Shown: one piece after another, positions 10,215 through 21,856 of the stretch
Layout: each line of letters starts with the position of its first letter
Position numbering within the stretch: position 1 is the stretch's first letter
NCBI GenBank assembly: GCA_004154925.1
Contig: QJNS01000407.1
Coordinates: 1-21,856, forward strand
Direction of reading: 5' to 3'
Source of the DNA: Monosporascus cannonballus
Taxonomy: Eukaryota; Ascomycota; Sordariomycetes; Xylariales
DNA length: 21,856 bases
Program-made: the position numbers and the translations under genes
The notes under the pieces: generated by a model
What the model was told of the DNA's origin: nothing
Seen by the model: the letters and a program-made list of their open reading frames with translations, nothing else
The model's database searches: none

Positions 10215-13133
10215 AAAGTAACAGGCGGCAACTGGCTGTGCAACAACTCTTTGTTAAAGGTAGAAGTATCACATGGCTACTTGGCGCGGCTGATTTTCCG
10301 GAGCGAAGATGATAAACGGCGGGGTTGCCCGAAATGGCTTAGGTATGGTATGATTGAAATATTCGGCGAGGTGGAAATAACTGGCCTGCTGTAAGCTCTG
10401 ATGCTCTTGGCTTTCCTCGGACTTGTATCATTGCCCTGGACATGTTCCATGGAATGCTCGCCGTACTGTGCCTTGCTTAGCTAACAGAGACGTGCTGCCA
10501 ATACTAACTACCTCGCCCTAACTTGTCTTCGCCCACCGCGGTCGCTCCTGGGCGATTCCATTGGTAGGGCCAAGACGACGTGGGCAGCTTAGCTGTGACA
10601 TCTTCCCATCACGTCATTCGCCCAGCTGTTCTCTCTGCTGAGGACAGCAGTTTCAAACTCGCGCATGATCTACGATGCGCTAAAGTTAGAGACTTAGCTA
10701 ACATTTAGCGGCGGATAAGTCGGCCCCAGACAGCGCCCCCGTCAAACCCGCTGACGTGGATCGTCCGGCGGCCGGAGGCACGTAGTAGTAGATAGTGACT
10801 TACAGTGGCGACGAATCGTCTATGGTTGGCTACCATCGCTGATGGCTGTAGCCACAAGATAGAGACGAAGTAATCCGTTCGCGTATCCGTTACTAAGGAG
10901 GTCTCTTGGCGATAGCATCATCAAAGTCGTCTTTCCCATGTGCGGTTCACCGCCTTCGTCCGGGCGGGAAGCGGGCAGGAAGCGATAGTAACCTTATCTG
11001 CCTGGCGGGGGAGGTAATTATGTAACTGGGCCGCTATCGTGCATTTCCCGGCGGTGGTTGCGGCTGGGATGATGGTTACGGATAAGGTTAAGCTGGCCTT
11101 ACACACCGGAGCGCCGAACCCACGCCCAGATAAGATGGTTGGGGTAGGTGGAAGAAGTGCGTCCAGTGGTATTAGCTGGCACAGTGATAGTCGATGAATC
11201 AGTGATTAAATATATTCTAGGCCCGGCCGCGTCGGTTGGAGACAAGGCGGGCAACGAATCTGGTGTGATAAGCTCTTCGACATCCCATGTGATCTCCATG
11301 GCTATCGTAGATCCGTTTACCCATTCTAGGTTGAAACATCGAGTCCGTCCGAGGTACGGTACTCAAGCAAATGGTACCTTGTCCCATCAGCTGTATCAAT
11401 ACGGTAGGTCCTGCCCCCAGCGACACTGGGAAGATTTGACGAACGGTCGGCAAACCCCTCATGAAATCAACGGGATGTTCGCGGTTCTTCTTTCCAAGGG
11501 AGGCATAAAGAGGCGAGGATGCTGGAATAAAGATTGTTTGCAGGCGATTCTAGTAGGCAGCGTCGTACAACCCCGGAGAGGTTTGTGCTCCGTCACACAC
11601 GTGCCGCTGCACTCCAGGCGTGAGGGATGTATTTATCCTTATCAGCCACCTACGTCGAGCTGCTAGTTCCATGGTGTAGACCCTGATCCCTTACCCTACC
11701 TGCATCAGCGGCTTCGTACGTTGTTAGATGTGTCACATATGTTGATGAGAGTGGCTGCTATCTCGTGATAAAGCTAAATCCGCCTCCCACACCTTGTAAC
11801 GAGTAACGAGAAATCTGACCCTGTACGTCCGGGCCCAAGGACTATCGCGGGTCTGAGGATGCGTCTACTTGGTTGCCAAGAAGCGAATGAAAGCGGAGAA
11901 TAGGCCCGTATATCCTGCGACAGTGTCAACAGAGGGCTGCCAGGGGACACTATTATCTTTTCACTTCCTTTGGACTCTGCCGACCCGAGGGTACGGAACT
12001 GCTCAGGGTCCGGATCGCCCATGATCCCTAGGGGTGGCTAGAGATATTTTGAACGTCCTATCGGTAACGTACCTCTGCTCCATTGTATCGATAAATGTGA
12101 AGCGCCGACTACACCACACATGATGCCTGCTATCGTAGCGACCACGAGGAGGACGAGTTCCGGCTTTGTGGATGGTACTGTAATTCCCAGATCGTCCTTC
12201 GAATGTCGTCTGCGTCCTGGTTCCATGCACACTCGGTTATTTGCTCAAGGAGCCGATCAATCAAGAGTCTCGGTACGGGAGACTGCTTCCTTATGCTCGA
12301 CCCTAGGCCCCATTCGTGCTCGCGCCCTCCTCTGCGCACTTAGTGCATACGGCGCAGCACCTTGGATTTTATGATGCGGCCGACGCTTCCGGAGCTCATG
12401 TGAAGGAGCGTGCGATCCTACTGCACGAAGTGCCCCGATACCCCGAGTGAGGCACAGCAGCAGTAGGCGGCTAATCTCGCACCCGTTACGGGACTATTAC
12501 TCAACCAGAGAATCCTCCATGAGTTATTAGGCAGCTCCCGTTCGTGTCCAGCTGGAAAGCGGAAGGTGGTCTGGGCCCGATCTCTGGGAGGCTGAATTAG
12601 ACTCGAATGGCGCGGGACTCGCGCTCGACTAGCCCTGTCGCCTAGCAGGTTCAGCAGCAGTAGCAAGCGAGGCAAGCTACGCTAATTAGCCGGCTGGTGT
12701 GAGTGGGCTATCGTAGCAACGCACGTAAGCGACGCGATGCTATTGGGTTCCGCTGGAATGGTTAGGTAACTCGCGCTACTTTGCATACCTAATTTGACGC
12801 CGGGACGCCACGCTCAGCAGTACGGACCCCATACAGTTAAGTAATACCCGGGGATTCCTCGGCTGAGTGGAAGGACTGGTATGGCGCTTGTGAAATTCCG
12901 AAGGGAGTGCTCAAGCTCAAGTAAACACTCAGAGGTAGAGTTGTTACAGCGGACGAGCAATTGTCAGGACCAGTGACGCAATTCGCGCGGCATTCGTAAT
13001 AACGCCCAACGCCTTTTGTTGACAGCCGCGAGTCATGGCCGCAATCGGAGACTTGTCCGGAATGACCTCGACAAGCCCCCTTCCATCACATCGTGCCACT
13101 TTTCGAATTAAGTACCCCTTTAGGTGCCACCAC

Positions 13134-13265
13134 TGACACACGATAAGCAAAAGCAAGGGACAGTCAAAGTAATTGACACACTTTTGGTTAGTGGGTCCTA
13201 AGAAAATGTGTCAATTATTTTGATCCTGACCTGACGACAAGATCCCATCTCCATCAGGTGTGTCA
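13134..13265. repeat. Nested inverted repeat with TGACACAC core
   Basis: The inner arms are 13164-13185 and 13203-13223 around a 17-nt loop. Over about 20 bp they differ by one G/A substitution (a G-U pair if transcribed) and one bulged C at 13181. Outside them, TGACACAC at 13134-13141 is matched by its exact reverse complement, GTGTGTCA, at 13258-13265. The inner arms carry the same core (13174-13181 and 13207-13213), so four copies face each other around almost one centre. This could be a regulatory cluster, a foldback element or the remnant of an inverted-repeat mobile element. No flanking target duplication or coding content identifies it. Confidence 0.75.
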
Positions 13266-16200
13266 TCAGACGCCCACTATATCGAACTTTTCAAGTAAAG
13301 CCAAGCGAAGTTATCGCGGGCGGGCCAAGGAGCTGTATATGGCCGGCCCAGCATGGGACGCCCATATGCCAAGAGCCCGCGGGTCCGCACTGTTGGAGGA
13401 AACCTACTCTGAGAAAAGTGCTCACTGCAGATCTCGTATGTCGCCTGATGCACGAAGTATTCGTGAGGCGCAGACCAACAACCCTAGCTCTCCGCCATTT
13501 GGGATTGCTCTAAGGAGTGAAAACAGAAAATGTGAGTTGACAGGCTTTGTCGTTAGCAAAAAAGAGTCATTCCTCCTCCAGCCGAATTGCCCGAAACATC
13601 GGAGATCATTGGAATCCAGATATCGCACTATTTCGCCTTTAGACCTTAACACAACTCATTCGCACAATTCACAACTTAGGAATGTACACAGGTTCGGTAG
13701 GCATAGTGCCACCGCAATACGAAGAGCAAGGAGTTGCCCGAAGAGTTCCTTGGCAGAATTGGCATCCAGTGGCTTCTCCTTCCTCCTCGGACCCTCAAGG
13801 ACTTGTCCTGCGTATGTTACGGTGTATTGATAGGATAGGCGGAGCCGGGCTACTCGGGGCCAAGCTCACTAAAGGAATATCTGAGGGGAGTTTGGCACGT
13901 CTCGGTTGCTGCGAATGGATCGGCAGCGATTCCGTAACGGGCGTAAGGGCAGCGCCAGCCCCCAAGTCTTTAATAAGACCGCAGTTGGGGGTCGTGGCAG
14001 GCGAACGCTTAAATTCATGCTTAAATGAATGGATCGAATCCTCGTGGCTGCCAAGGCGCCAAGGTGGACTGCCCAGCATGTGGGGAGGCGGCTGTCTTTC
14101 CTCTTTTAGAAGGTTTCCGCTTTCTTAATAAGATATATGTAAGAAAATTCCGATGGATCTGAAATTCCACTACCAGACAGGGATGCCTACACGGAAGATA
14201 GGCACGTACGAAATACGAGTGCCTAGAATGTTATAACACATCTCATCCATAGCAAGATAAAGGGGTTTGAAGACTCCAGATGTCTCATTTCATTCTTGTT
14301 TATATGAATCTGCATTCATAAGGATCAATCAGGATGCCAAGCTGTGGGTCCTTCGGCATTTCCTTAACAGGCATGTATTCCAGAAACCGTAGCGAGCCGA
14401 ACATCTTCCGTCGAGATGCTTCTTTTATCAGGCCGCCCTCTAGGTATTTATTATCCACTTTCTCGGCAGGCCGGCATTGGCATCGTGAACCCGTAGGGAA
14501 GGCGCTCCGAGTAACGATTGCTGTTTCAGCGCAGCATTACATCGGGGTCGCTGGTCGTCCTCTCCTGTAGAACAAACAACCTCGCGTCCTCCGCCTATCC
14601 TTCTATCGTGCTTTCCTCCGGGCACCACCACCGTTGGGTCAGCGTTGCAAGATGACGGCCTCGATCGTCGAGGGCTCCGGCATCGATTCTATATGGCGGC
14701 ATGTCGGCGCATTTTCGAGATTAAGGTTGCAGCCGGATTGGGGCAATCTCTGTGCCGAGAGCCAGAGATCGGCCGGCCCCTTCTGTGCATGCAGCGGCGT
14801 GGGTGCGGGCAGGCAGCGCGGAGCCCAGTCGCCGCACCATATAGTGGCTAGTGAACAATGGCGCATCTGCACGTTGGGTGGAGGAGGTAGTATCGACAGC
14901 AACTCGCGCCCACTCCACGGAGCAGCACACACACGCTCACCGCGCAGGTGCTCTGTTTCCCCCGGCCGCCCAGGTCTCGCTCTGACTAATACAGTAGCGG
15001 CGCGCATCTTGCATCCCCAGCCGCGAGGATCGCCAAGATCCGACATGTTCTCGGCTACTGACACACTTCGAAACTGCGGGGCTGTGACAGGTAACGATAG
15101 CTGCTCATTTTACGCACGTACGGTAACATGAGATCGTGTGTATCTCGCTTCAATATGTAAACTGTAATGGAAACGGCCGTAAGTGGCCAGGGGAGTGAAG
15201 GGACACCCTTACGAGGTTTGACACGGCAGATTGCACATAAAAGATAGATCTTCGATGGGATAAAAAACGGCGAAATTACATGGCAGGAAAGCGGTGTAAC
15301 GAGATGTAACTCAACGCAGTGACTCGAAGCCGTGTCACTCGGGCATGAAGAATTCACATGCAGGATGTTTTCTTTCCAGCGGCAGCACACCAGGTCCGTT
15401 GTGGCTACCTTTAGCGAGACAAAAGAGGCAACGAGCCACCGAAAGCGGTCATGTCCTCGTCCGAGAACGAACGTATGGAGAGACACAAGCACCCAAAAGG
15501 AGATTGAAAAGTATGGCATCCATGATTTTATGGGAGGACGACATCATAACCGGGCGCCGTGACCCGTCGTGAGTGAGAGTGACCAAAGACGGCCCCCTCG
15601 GCCCTAGCCAGTCGAGCACACACCGCGTTGTTTGGTGGTAAGGCAATACGACGGCCGACCGGATGCGTTTTAGGCTAGAGGTTGATCGTGTAAATCTATC
15701 CGTGATTCTGGTAGGTAGCGAAATCAATGCATACCAGGGAAAACCCGCCGGGCCCGCAAAATGGGGCTTGGCCAATGGACTAGTCGGCAACGCTTTTATA
15801 CTGACACGTCCCGACACTTGGCTCTCCATGCGTTACGTAAGAATAGACAGATCTGCGGGAACCCTGTGATTGTCCCAGGGGTATGCGTTCAGGAAAAAAT
15901 ATTATACGTCCTTTATGTATGAAAGGTACTACGTAAATAGAGTTACGTCTTGATACGAAAGAGGATTCCCTGACAAACTGCGCAGCGTCGCTGGGCTTCC
16001 GCGGCTTGGCCCGTCATTGCCAACTGCCCCTTCTCTCTTTTTCATTCTCATCAAGTGGGCCTCGAGAACACACATTTAGATCCTCGCTGCAGGCTTGTAT
16101 GTAGTTAGTAAAGCCAAGACTGTCATATAGTACTTCGTAGTAATGCGTAGACATATATACTACTACCTTAGAGTTGCCGGATTGGCGAACGACCCGAGAC

Positions 16201-19200
16201 GTACTGCATGCAGGATGGAAGCTGTGGGCCCATTGCGTACGATGCCGTCGAGTCATATTGCTAGTAACAAACATATAAAACAACTGGCCGGCGCCCGTGT
16301 GTGCACAAGGTCAAGCGAACTTATGATTTACTACATAGTTGACAAATAGTTTTAAAGCTATTCTCATCCCCGAGTGCTAATTTCTAATTACGTACCCATC
16401 TTGACGGCAAGGGGCTTCTAGGAAGGCGCACCTCTATTTCGCTTGCCGGAATTAACAAGTGACTATGAAGTTCCAGGACCAGTCTCCATAAGCAAGCGAG
16501 TGCACAGGACTTTGTCATGTGAAGGAGAGAGATATGACATATGATTAGTGGATCAGCTGTGACACGGAAAGTTCGTATGGCTCAGGCGGATAAGATATCA
16601 ACGCTGGTTCAAAACAGCAATCTAGGCTCTAGGGATCCGCGAGGGGGCATCGTGGCTGATGCCCGAGCATACGAAGCTATGAAAGTAGAGATAGACGTGA
16701 TTAGAGGTTCGGAGCGCCTGAACTTTAGAACTATGCTTACCCAACAACCTTATTTAATGAGGAACAAGATGCTTATCGAACTAAGCAGAAGATTCGGTAC
16801 TCATCGCTAATGTGAATGATGCAGTTCCGCATACGATAATCAGGCAGCGGAAAATGAGAGGTCAAAAGGACTAAGCCTCAAAAAAGAGTTCCCAGACGGA
16901 TGATGTAGAGTACCACATGTAGGTGTTATGTAGGCATATAAGGTTATGTAGGTGACTGCCTATTACGGTAGATATGTACAAGAACAAACCTTCTTTAGAT
17001 CGATGTGGGCTGCCAGCTCCGTACAGTCTAAGAACAAATCCACACGGTACGTGACTGAACATTGTGCATGGTACTTGGTACTCGATTCCCTTGGCGGCGG
17101 ATGCGTCTGGGGACTTGGCAACTCAAAACCTTGCAGCCTTTTTAGCTAATCCCTGCCTGCCTCGGCCCTTGTCGTTGGGCAAAATAAGCTTGAAACCCAT
17201 GGAGAAGCTTATTATTACCTTTAATATTACTAGTATTTACCGTTTCCCGCGGCCGATTCCTCTGTCCAATACTCACTCACTACCCTCGCATTCTGTCGAT
17301 CAACCTGTTATCGTCTTCATCTAACAGATTCTTCCATTTTGTTCGTGGACCGTTGCTTTAAATAGAAAGGAACCCCGAAAAAATAGAGGGGACCACAGTG
17401 ACGACACCATCATTCTCTGCTTTACCGGCGGTAACCCTCGTGCAGCGGAACATCAAGCGGCTATTAGCACCGTCTCCTGGCTCTAAACCAGAGAGAAGGC
17501 AAAAGACAAGTCACGGGAAGGAACGGATGCGTGGTCGGGAGCTGCATCAGCAAAACTACAAAAGAAAAGTGTCAGCATTACTGGACTCATCACGCAAGCC
17601 AGCCCAGCTAGCAAGCCAGTCAGCCTCAATATCCGGTAGCCCATCTCGGCAAGCCATACTGCTAGTTAGCGTTATCACATTCTTCGTCCTTTCCCAACGC
17701 CTAGCGAGAACCCGGAAGACTCTGATTTGCAAGGAAATCCCGGGGATTATATTCTCCAAAAGAATACGGCGAAGATCTGGTCAATCCTACTGTACTGCTG
17801 GCTTGTTCCCTTGTGACATCAGCTGCAGCCAAGACGGCAAAGTTGAAATCGAATATCAGGAAGCCGTAGCCTGCCAAATACCATAAAAACCCGATCGACA
17901 TCCTGCTTAATCTATTTAGCATCCGTCATCGACGTCCAGCCGGGGAAAGCTTAAAGTGAGTTTCTGAGTCAGGAACCGCCCCAGCTAACTCAGTTTTAAC
18001 GGCTCCTGTTCCGAATTTTAGGGTCCAGTTCAGCGTCCTGAGCCTATTGTTACCCACCATTTTGGGTTGCATCTTCCAAGTCAACTAAGGTTATCTTCGT
18101 CTAGGCGGCAAAAGCCGCTATTGCCCCTAAATTTAGTTGCTTGCCAGCCCTTTCCTAGTGGGTCAATACAGTGGACCGCTTGCGCCCCCAACTCGTTAAA
18201 ACCGTCACCGGGAAAATCCTCCCAAAAGAAAAATTAACCTCAAGGTCCTTGAACTCATTCTCGAATCTCATCTTCAATCTCGGACTACTTAATTTCGACA
18301 ACCCTTCGGCATCACAACACGACAGGCGATCCAATTCTCCGATATATGATTCCTTGCTTTCGTCCGAGATAAAGCGGATGTCACATTGGAGTCCGCCTAT
18401 TTATTGATGTGTCCAGGACTCACTAAAACAGGTATGTGTTGCGCCCTTTGTCATGCGGCTGTTTTCTCTAGTGGCCGAGTTACGAGTGTCTCCAACTTTT
18501 CAAGTATGCCCGATGTTCCAAGCTGGAATCCGGGTATTGGGCCCTTCCTTTCTTTTGCAAGTTAGCCTCCTTCCATGAGACGTCTTTCCTATTCCAATAG
18601 CCAAGTATCAGCGAGGTCAGCAGATCCAGTAGGCGGCGAACCCAAGTCACGCCTGAACTTACCTCAGCTCTACGTACGACGTCTTAAATAGGCCGAGTCA
18701 CTCATAGATTCTGTGGCCATCACCTTATCAAGTGTTATCAAGCAAGGCCCGAGGCGAGGCTCTGGTAGCAGCGTGTCTAGGATACAGAACCAGACTACAT
18801 ACATATGTGTCCATCGAACGACGCTGCTGGAGCCGTTTCATCGTCAGCTTTATATTGCTCCACGCTTGTCTAATGTGCCTCCAAAAACGTATCCCCCACA
18901 TCGTCTCATCACTCCCCTTACCCTTGACCCCTACAGGCCATCCTGGTCAGGCTTTTATATCTGAAGGTGACGGAAGAAACTGACATTGAGCCTCTTAGAA
19001 AACCGCAACTTGAATAGACTGGCTGTACAACGTGTCTTTCGTCACTTTGGTGTCATCTCGGCCAGACTCCCCGTAGAAGGTGTAGAGGCTCACTACCCAG
19101 ATCTTGGGGAAGCTTACTCAAGTTGAATGACTCGTTTCTGAGGCTCAGGCGGGATTGACGTGGTGGAAAGCAACTCGAAAGCGCTTTCCAGGAGGGAACC

Positions 19201-19269
19201 CCGGGAGCGCCATACACACACCCAATACTTTCCTATCTCCAAGCGGCTCGCATCCTTGAGGACTTAAAG

Positions 19270-20607
19270 ATGGAGACATACCATGGTTATGTAAGGACGC
19301 CAGGCGATGCAATCAAGCTATTCGAGGCCTGCCGCTTAGGGTTGCTGCCCAGAGTCCAGAGGCGATTATCGGAAAAGGAGCGGCAGTCAATCAGATCTGG
19401 CTCGGTATTTGTCTGGGATGAAAGAGAAGCCGGCATGCGAAGATGGACCGACGGGAAGTCATGGAGTGCCAGTAGGGTTTCAGGCAGCTTCCTCACCTAC
19501 AGAGAGATGGAAGGCAAGAGAGGAAGTGGGTTCGGTAATGCTCGACGGAGCAATGGCAGGACACCGGACAGCGGCCGACATAGTGACGAGGACCCGGACG
19601 GCGAGCCTGAAGGATACCGATACAAGGCGGACGGGCTCATGAAGCAGTCGTTCAGCATAACAACTTCCGCAGGCCAGCACCTCCATCTGATCTCCTACTT
19701 CTCGAGGCCTCATCCTGGGGCCCCTGATTTGCCACAACCGAGTACCGACCCGTCACTTCGGCACATCATACCAGCCAAAGGGATGTACCCCGAGTCGAGC
19801 CTGCATGATGCCACCCCACCTGCCTTGACTAGAGCCCCGATGCACCCATACAATCACCATAGCCCGCCCGAACCCCCGCTGTATGGATATGCGTGGGGAG
19901 CACCTTCATGGATGGGGCCCTGGCCTCCCTCGCCAAACGAGCCACCTCACTGGGCGCATGGTAAACTGGCGCCGGAAATGAAGCCTCAATCACTATCACA
20001 TGCTCACCAATTACCTCAGCGGCCGCCTAATCACCCACCCCATCACTCACAGTTGGGAGCACCGATTCCCCTTCTACCAACATCTGGTTCAGCTAGCCAA
20101 CCACCTCTATATCCCAAGAGTATACTCCCATATGAGCACGAGCGACTAGTGCATGCGTCTATGCTCAGACATTATCAAGCGGCGCCCCATCCGCCGAACC
20201 TGTCACCGCGCTCCCACCAGCTCCAACTACAGGCTGCGCAGGCCGTCATGATAGACCCTCGTCTCTCGACAACGAGCGCCCGTAACCCGCAAGGTCCTCT
20301 CCCAGCGATGCCAACAGCTGCGCCCCGCCTCACGCCGCCAAGGACACAATCTGCGTCACCACCCAGAACTACAAATCCGGAGACGAACAACAGCAGCAAC
20401 GTTAACAAGGCTAGCTTGTCGGCACTCTTGCTTCATCCTACGCCGACGAATTCGGAACCGAACAGTGCGAGCCCAGCCAACCCCAACAGCGCCAGCAGCT
20501 CACCACGAGCATTGACGACAGGCACTACGGGTCCCCCAGGAACTAATGACATGTCCCGGGAGGATGCGAAGGCTCTTCGTTCGCTAGATCGCAAGTTTTG
20601 CATCTAG
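19270..20607 (+). CDS. WOPR-domain transcription factor, Gti1/Pac2 type
   Basis: An uninterrupted 445-residue frame from ATG. The WOPR DNA-binding domain is intact: WOPRa at about 3-82 (TYHGYVRTPGDAIKLFEACR, LLPRVQRRLSEKERQSI, SGSVFVWDE, RRWTDGKSWSASRVSGSFLT), a charged linker at 83-114, and WOPRb at 115-146 (YRYKADGLMKQSFSI, then HLHLISYFS). The rest, about 147-428, is Pro/His/Ser/Asn-rich and probably disordered. It ends in a short non-repetitive tail (SREDAKALRSLDRKFCI). Known family role: fungal nuclear regulators (Wor1, Ryp1, Sge1, Mit1, Gti1, Pac2) controlling morphological switching, sporulation, mating, secondary metabolism or virulence. The WOPRa wording (ETYHGYVRTP, RRLSEKERQSI) fits the Pac2-like branch rather than Ryp1/Wor1. 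No intron is needed and no residue looks lost. It lies next to a 9-kb spacer, as is common for developmental regulators. The family call is firm; the Pac2 subgroup is likely. Confidence 0.93.
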   Translation: METYHGYVRTPGDAIKLFEACRLGLLPRVQRRLSEKERQSIRSGSVFVWDEREAGMRRWTDGKSWSASRVSGSFLTYREMEGKRGSGFGNARRSNGRTPDSGRHSDEDPDGEPEGYRYKADGLMKQSFSITTSAGQHLHLISYFSRPHPGAPDLPQPSTDPSLRHIIPAKGMYPESSLHDATPPALTRAPMHPYNHHSPPEPPLYGYAWGAPSWMGPWPPSPNEPPHWAHGKLAPEMKPQSLSHAHQLPQRPPNHPPHHSQLGAPIPLLPTSGSASQPPLYPKSILPYEHERLVHASMLRHYQAAPHPPNLSPRSHQLQLQAAQAVMIDPRLSTTSARNPQGPLPAMPTAAPRLTPPRTQSASPPRTTNPETNNSSNVNKASLSALLLHPTPTNSEPNSASPANPNSASSSPRALTTGTTGPPGTNDMSREDAKALRSLDRKFCI

Positions 20608-21023
20608 GAGCTGGCCGGTTTGGGCCGAAGCTCGGAAGGCGCTCCATGATGAGCACACCTTGCTAGTAGCCACACAGGAGTAAAATGCATACACTCTTTG
20701 GTAATAGGCCAGGCAGAATGGATTCTTCTCCCTTCAGGCACAGGTTGCATTATTTCAGGCGTTTCGGGGACCAAAACTAGTGGGTAGGCAGGCAGCCAGG
20801 CCTTGGCAGTATCATTTTTAGTTACGAAGCGTCCATTTTTCAAGTTTCACTATGTGGTCGGGCTCGCATATGCGGGACCCTACGAGAACGTTTTTCTGTC
20901 CTGGCCCCTCCGGCCCAAAAATGGAGTTACTGGGGATCCTCAGCTTTTCCCGCGCGAAGCGGATAGAGCTCAAAGCGAGAGCGACTAAACCACTACTGGT
21001 TGATCATCGAACCCTTTTCTGTA

Positions 21024-21029
21024 AATAAA
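21024..21029 (+). terminator. AATAAA-like polyadenylation signal
   Basis: AATAAA in an A/T-rich patch (TGTAAATAAATAG) about 420 nt after the WOPR stop codon. That distance suits a fungal 3' UTR, but fungal poly(A) signals are loose, so this is only a candidate. Confidence 0.2.
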
Positions 21030-21186
21030 TAGAGATCATCAGGCATGTATATGAGCTAGAGAGACACTCTCGGGAAGTGGAGCACATATTCGGGACGACT
21101 AAACTAGCTCGACGTGGCGCGAGCCGCTGCCAGTTTTCATGAGAAATCAGACCAGGCAATACGTCGACGATCGTGTGTGGTTGTAA

Positions 21187-21206
21187 TGTGCTGTGCTGTG
21201 CTGTGC
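21187..21206. repeat. (TGTGC)4 pentanucleotide tandem repeat
   Basis: Four perfect TGTGC units followed by CGCG. A short simple-sequence repeat with no coding context. Confidence 0.9.
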
Positions 21207-21773
21207 CGCGAAGGAAGCAAGGGGTCTTTGCCTCGTGCTCTTAGGGGGGAAACAGCGAGCCCGGTAGACAGGTTCGAATGATTGTACCCTTTTTAGGGAT
21301 TCAGACATGACAAGCAAGTCCCTACTATTGTTGCCAAGCCTCCTGAAGACATTGCCATGGTTCGTTCTATAACTATTGTGATTATATGTGTTGCGTTTGG
21401 ACGTATGTGTATTGGCCCAGCTCGCATCTACTTGGAAGACATCCGAGGCGGTCTCTGTATCCTACGTGATATCCCAGTAGGAACTGGGATGGTACCCTCT
21501 TTTACATCCACCCGCGCGTGTACTCGACTCGCTGTGCCCTAGCATGTGAGATGATAGATACGCCACGGTCACAGCCTCACTTAGCCGACCCTTTTATTGC
21601 ACCCGCTTGTCACCAGAACCGAGAAAGCGATATGCATGACGACGTCCGCGCCTCTCCCCAACCCCTCCAACCCAAATCCAAACATATCGCAGCTCGTCTA
21701 ATGCTAAGCCTTCCATAACCGCTCCGACAGCGGACAACCGAGCGAAAGAAATCTGCGTTCCAAGTGCCACCGG

Positions 21774-21774
<1 letters not shown>

Positions 21775-21851
<77 letters not shown>
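21775..21851. repeat. 77-nt poly-G run at the window end
   Basis: A continuous G run of 77 bases, followed only by TGTGG. Genomic homopolymers of this length are very rare. A contig end of this kind is typical of no-signal G calls in two-colour sequencing or of an assembly extension artefact. Treat the bases from 21775 on as unreliable. Confidence 0.95.
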
Positions 21852-21852
<1 letters not shown>

Positions 21853-21856
21853 GTGG

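Larger units (their letters stand above)
10125..19269. other. 9.1-kb spacer upstream of the WOPR gene
   Basis: I recognise no protein-coding gene, tRNA, rRNA or transposon in this span. The longest open frames are 11148-11666, 13258-13830, 14634-15131 and 17398-17886 (plus) and 15055-15519 (minus). They have no known motifs, and several overlap equally long frames on the opposite strand, as random frames do. Frame 17398-17886 starts at GTG and contains one hydrophobic stretch (RQAILLVSVITFFVLSQRL), but nothing else supports it. The clear structures are the nested inverted repeat near 13.2 kb and the telomere-like sequence at 10184. The last part (about 18.3-19.27 kb) must contain the WOPR promoter and 5' leader. 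Genes with many short exons could have escaped me. Confidence 0.45.
20608..21774. other. Downstream spacer of the WOPR gene
   Basis: About 1.2 kb with no supported gene. Short open frames (for example 21357-21542 and 21518-21718) have no recognisable content. Visible items are an AATAAA-like element at 21024, a (TGTGC)4 tract at 21187 and an 8-bp hairpin at 21471-21490. The right part (about 21640-21720) is C/A-rich, and could be the edge of a promoter or transcript cut by the contig end. Confidence 0.5.

Noticed and set aside
17183..17213. 9-bp inverted repeat AATAAGCTT with a 13-nt loop
   Set aside because: About one such repeat is expected by chance in a window of this size.
17398..17886. 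162-codon frame with one hydrophobic segment
   Set aside because: It starts at GTG, has no intron or promoter signals and no recognisable motif. One membrane-like stretch is not enough to call a gene.
18852..19016. Possible last exon after a CCCTACAG acceptor at 18937 (open for 26 codons, ending PLRKPQLE)
   Set aside because: The only frame that stays open has a stop just upstream of the proposed donor, so no continuous upstream exon supports it.
21260..21290. GGTTCGAAT, resembling a tRNA T-loop/B box
   Set aside because: No paired acceptor stem, D-arm A box or anticodon arm could be found at the right distance.
21471..21490. Hairpin ATCCCAGT / ACTGGGAT with a 4-nt loop
   Set aside because: An 8-bp stem is not unusual by chance in 22 kb, and nothing nearby (gene end, T-run) gives it a role.

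Overview
The window looks like nuclear DNA of a filamentous ascomycete (Pezizomycotina). The reasons are short spliceosomal introns of about 46 to 118 nt with GT...AG ends and CTAAT/CTGAC-type branch sites, monocistronic genes, long spacers of near-balanced base composition, and a fungus-only WOPR transcription factor. The species cannot be named from the sequence. The right edge ends in a 77-nt G run that looks like a contig-end artefact.

Layout: 1-2843 has no gene I can support, but carries several C/G homopolymers and a (TG)12 microsatellite. 2844-3894 (minus) is a two-exon gene for a microbial-type PARG-like (TIGR02452/DUF2263) protein. 3895-5422 is the spacer between that gene and a divergent one. 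5423-7091 (plus) is a three-exon gene for a mitochondrial-type asparaginyl-tRNA synthetase. 7092-9808 is empty of recognisable genes. 9809-10124 (plus) is a possible small two-exon gene of unknown function, with a pyrimidine-rich promoter-like leader. 10125-19269 is about 9.1 kb without a recognisable gene, and holds a strong nested inverted repeat near 13.2 kb. 19270-20607 (plus) is an intact single-exon gene for a Gti1/Pac2-type WOPR regulator. 20608-21774 is downstream spacer, followed by the poly-G tail.

The genes do not form a pathway. One acts in mitochondrial translation, one probably in ADP-ribose metabolism or signalling, and one in developmental transcription control. I see no biosynthetic cluster, transposase, CRISPR array, rRNA or convincing tRNA, and no evidence of a new multi-gene system. 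The points most worth a second look are the nested TGACACAC inverted repeat at 13134-13265, the altered PARG signature, the candidate small spliced gene, and the very long spacer upstream of the WOPR gene.
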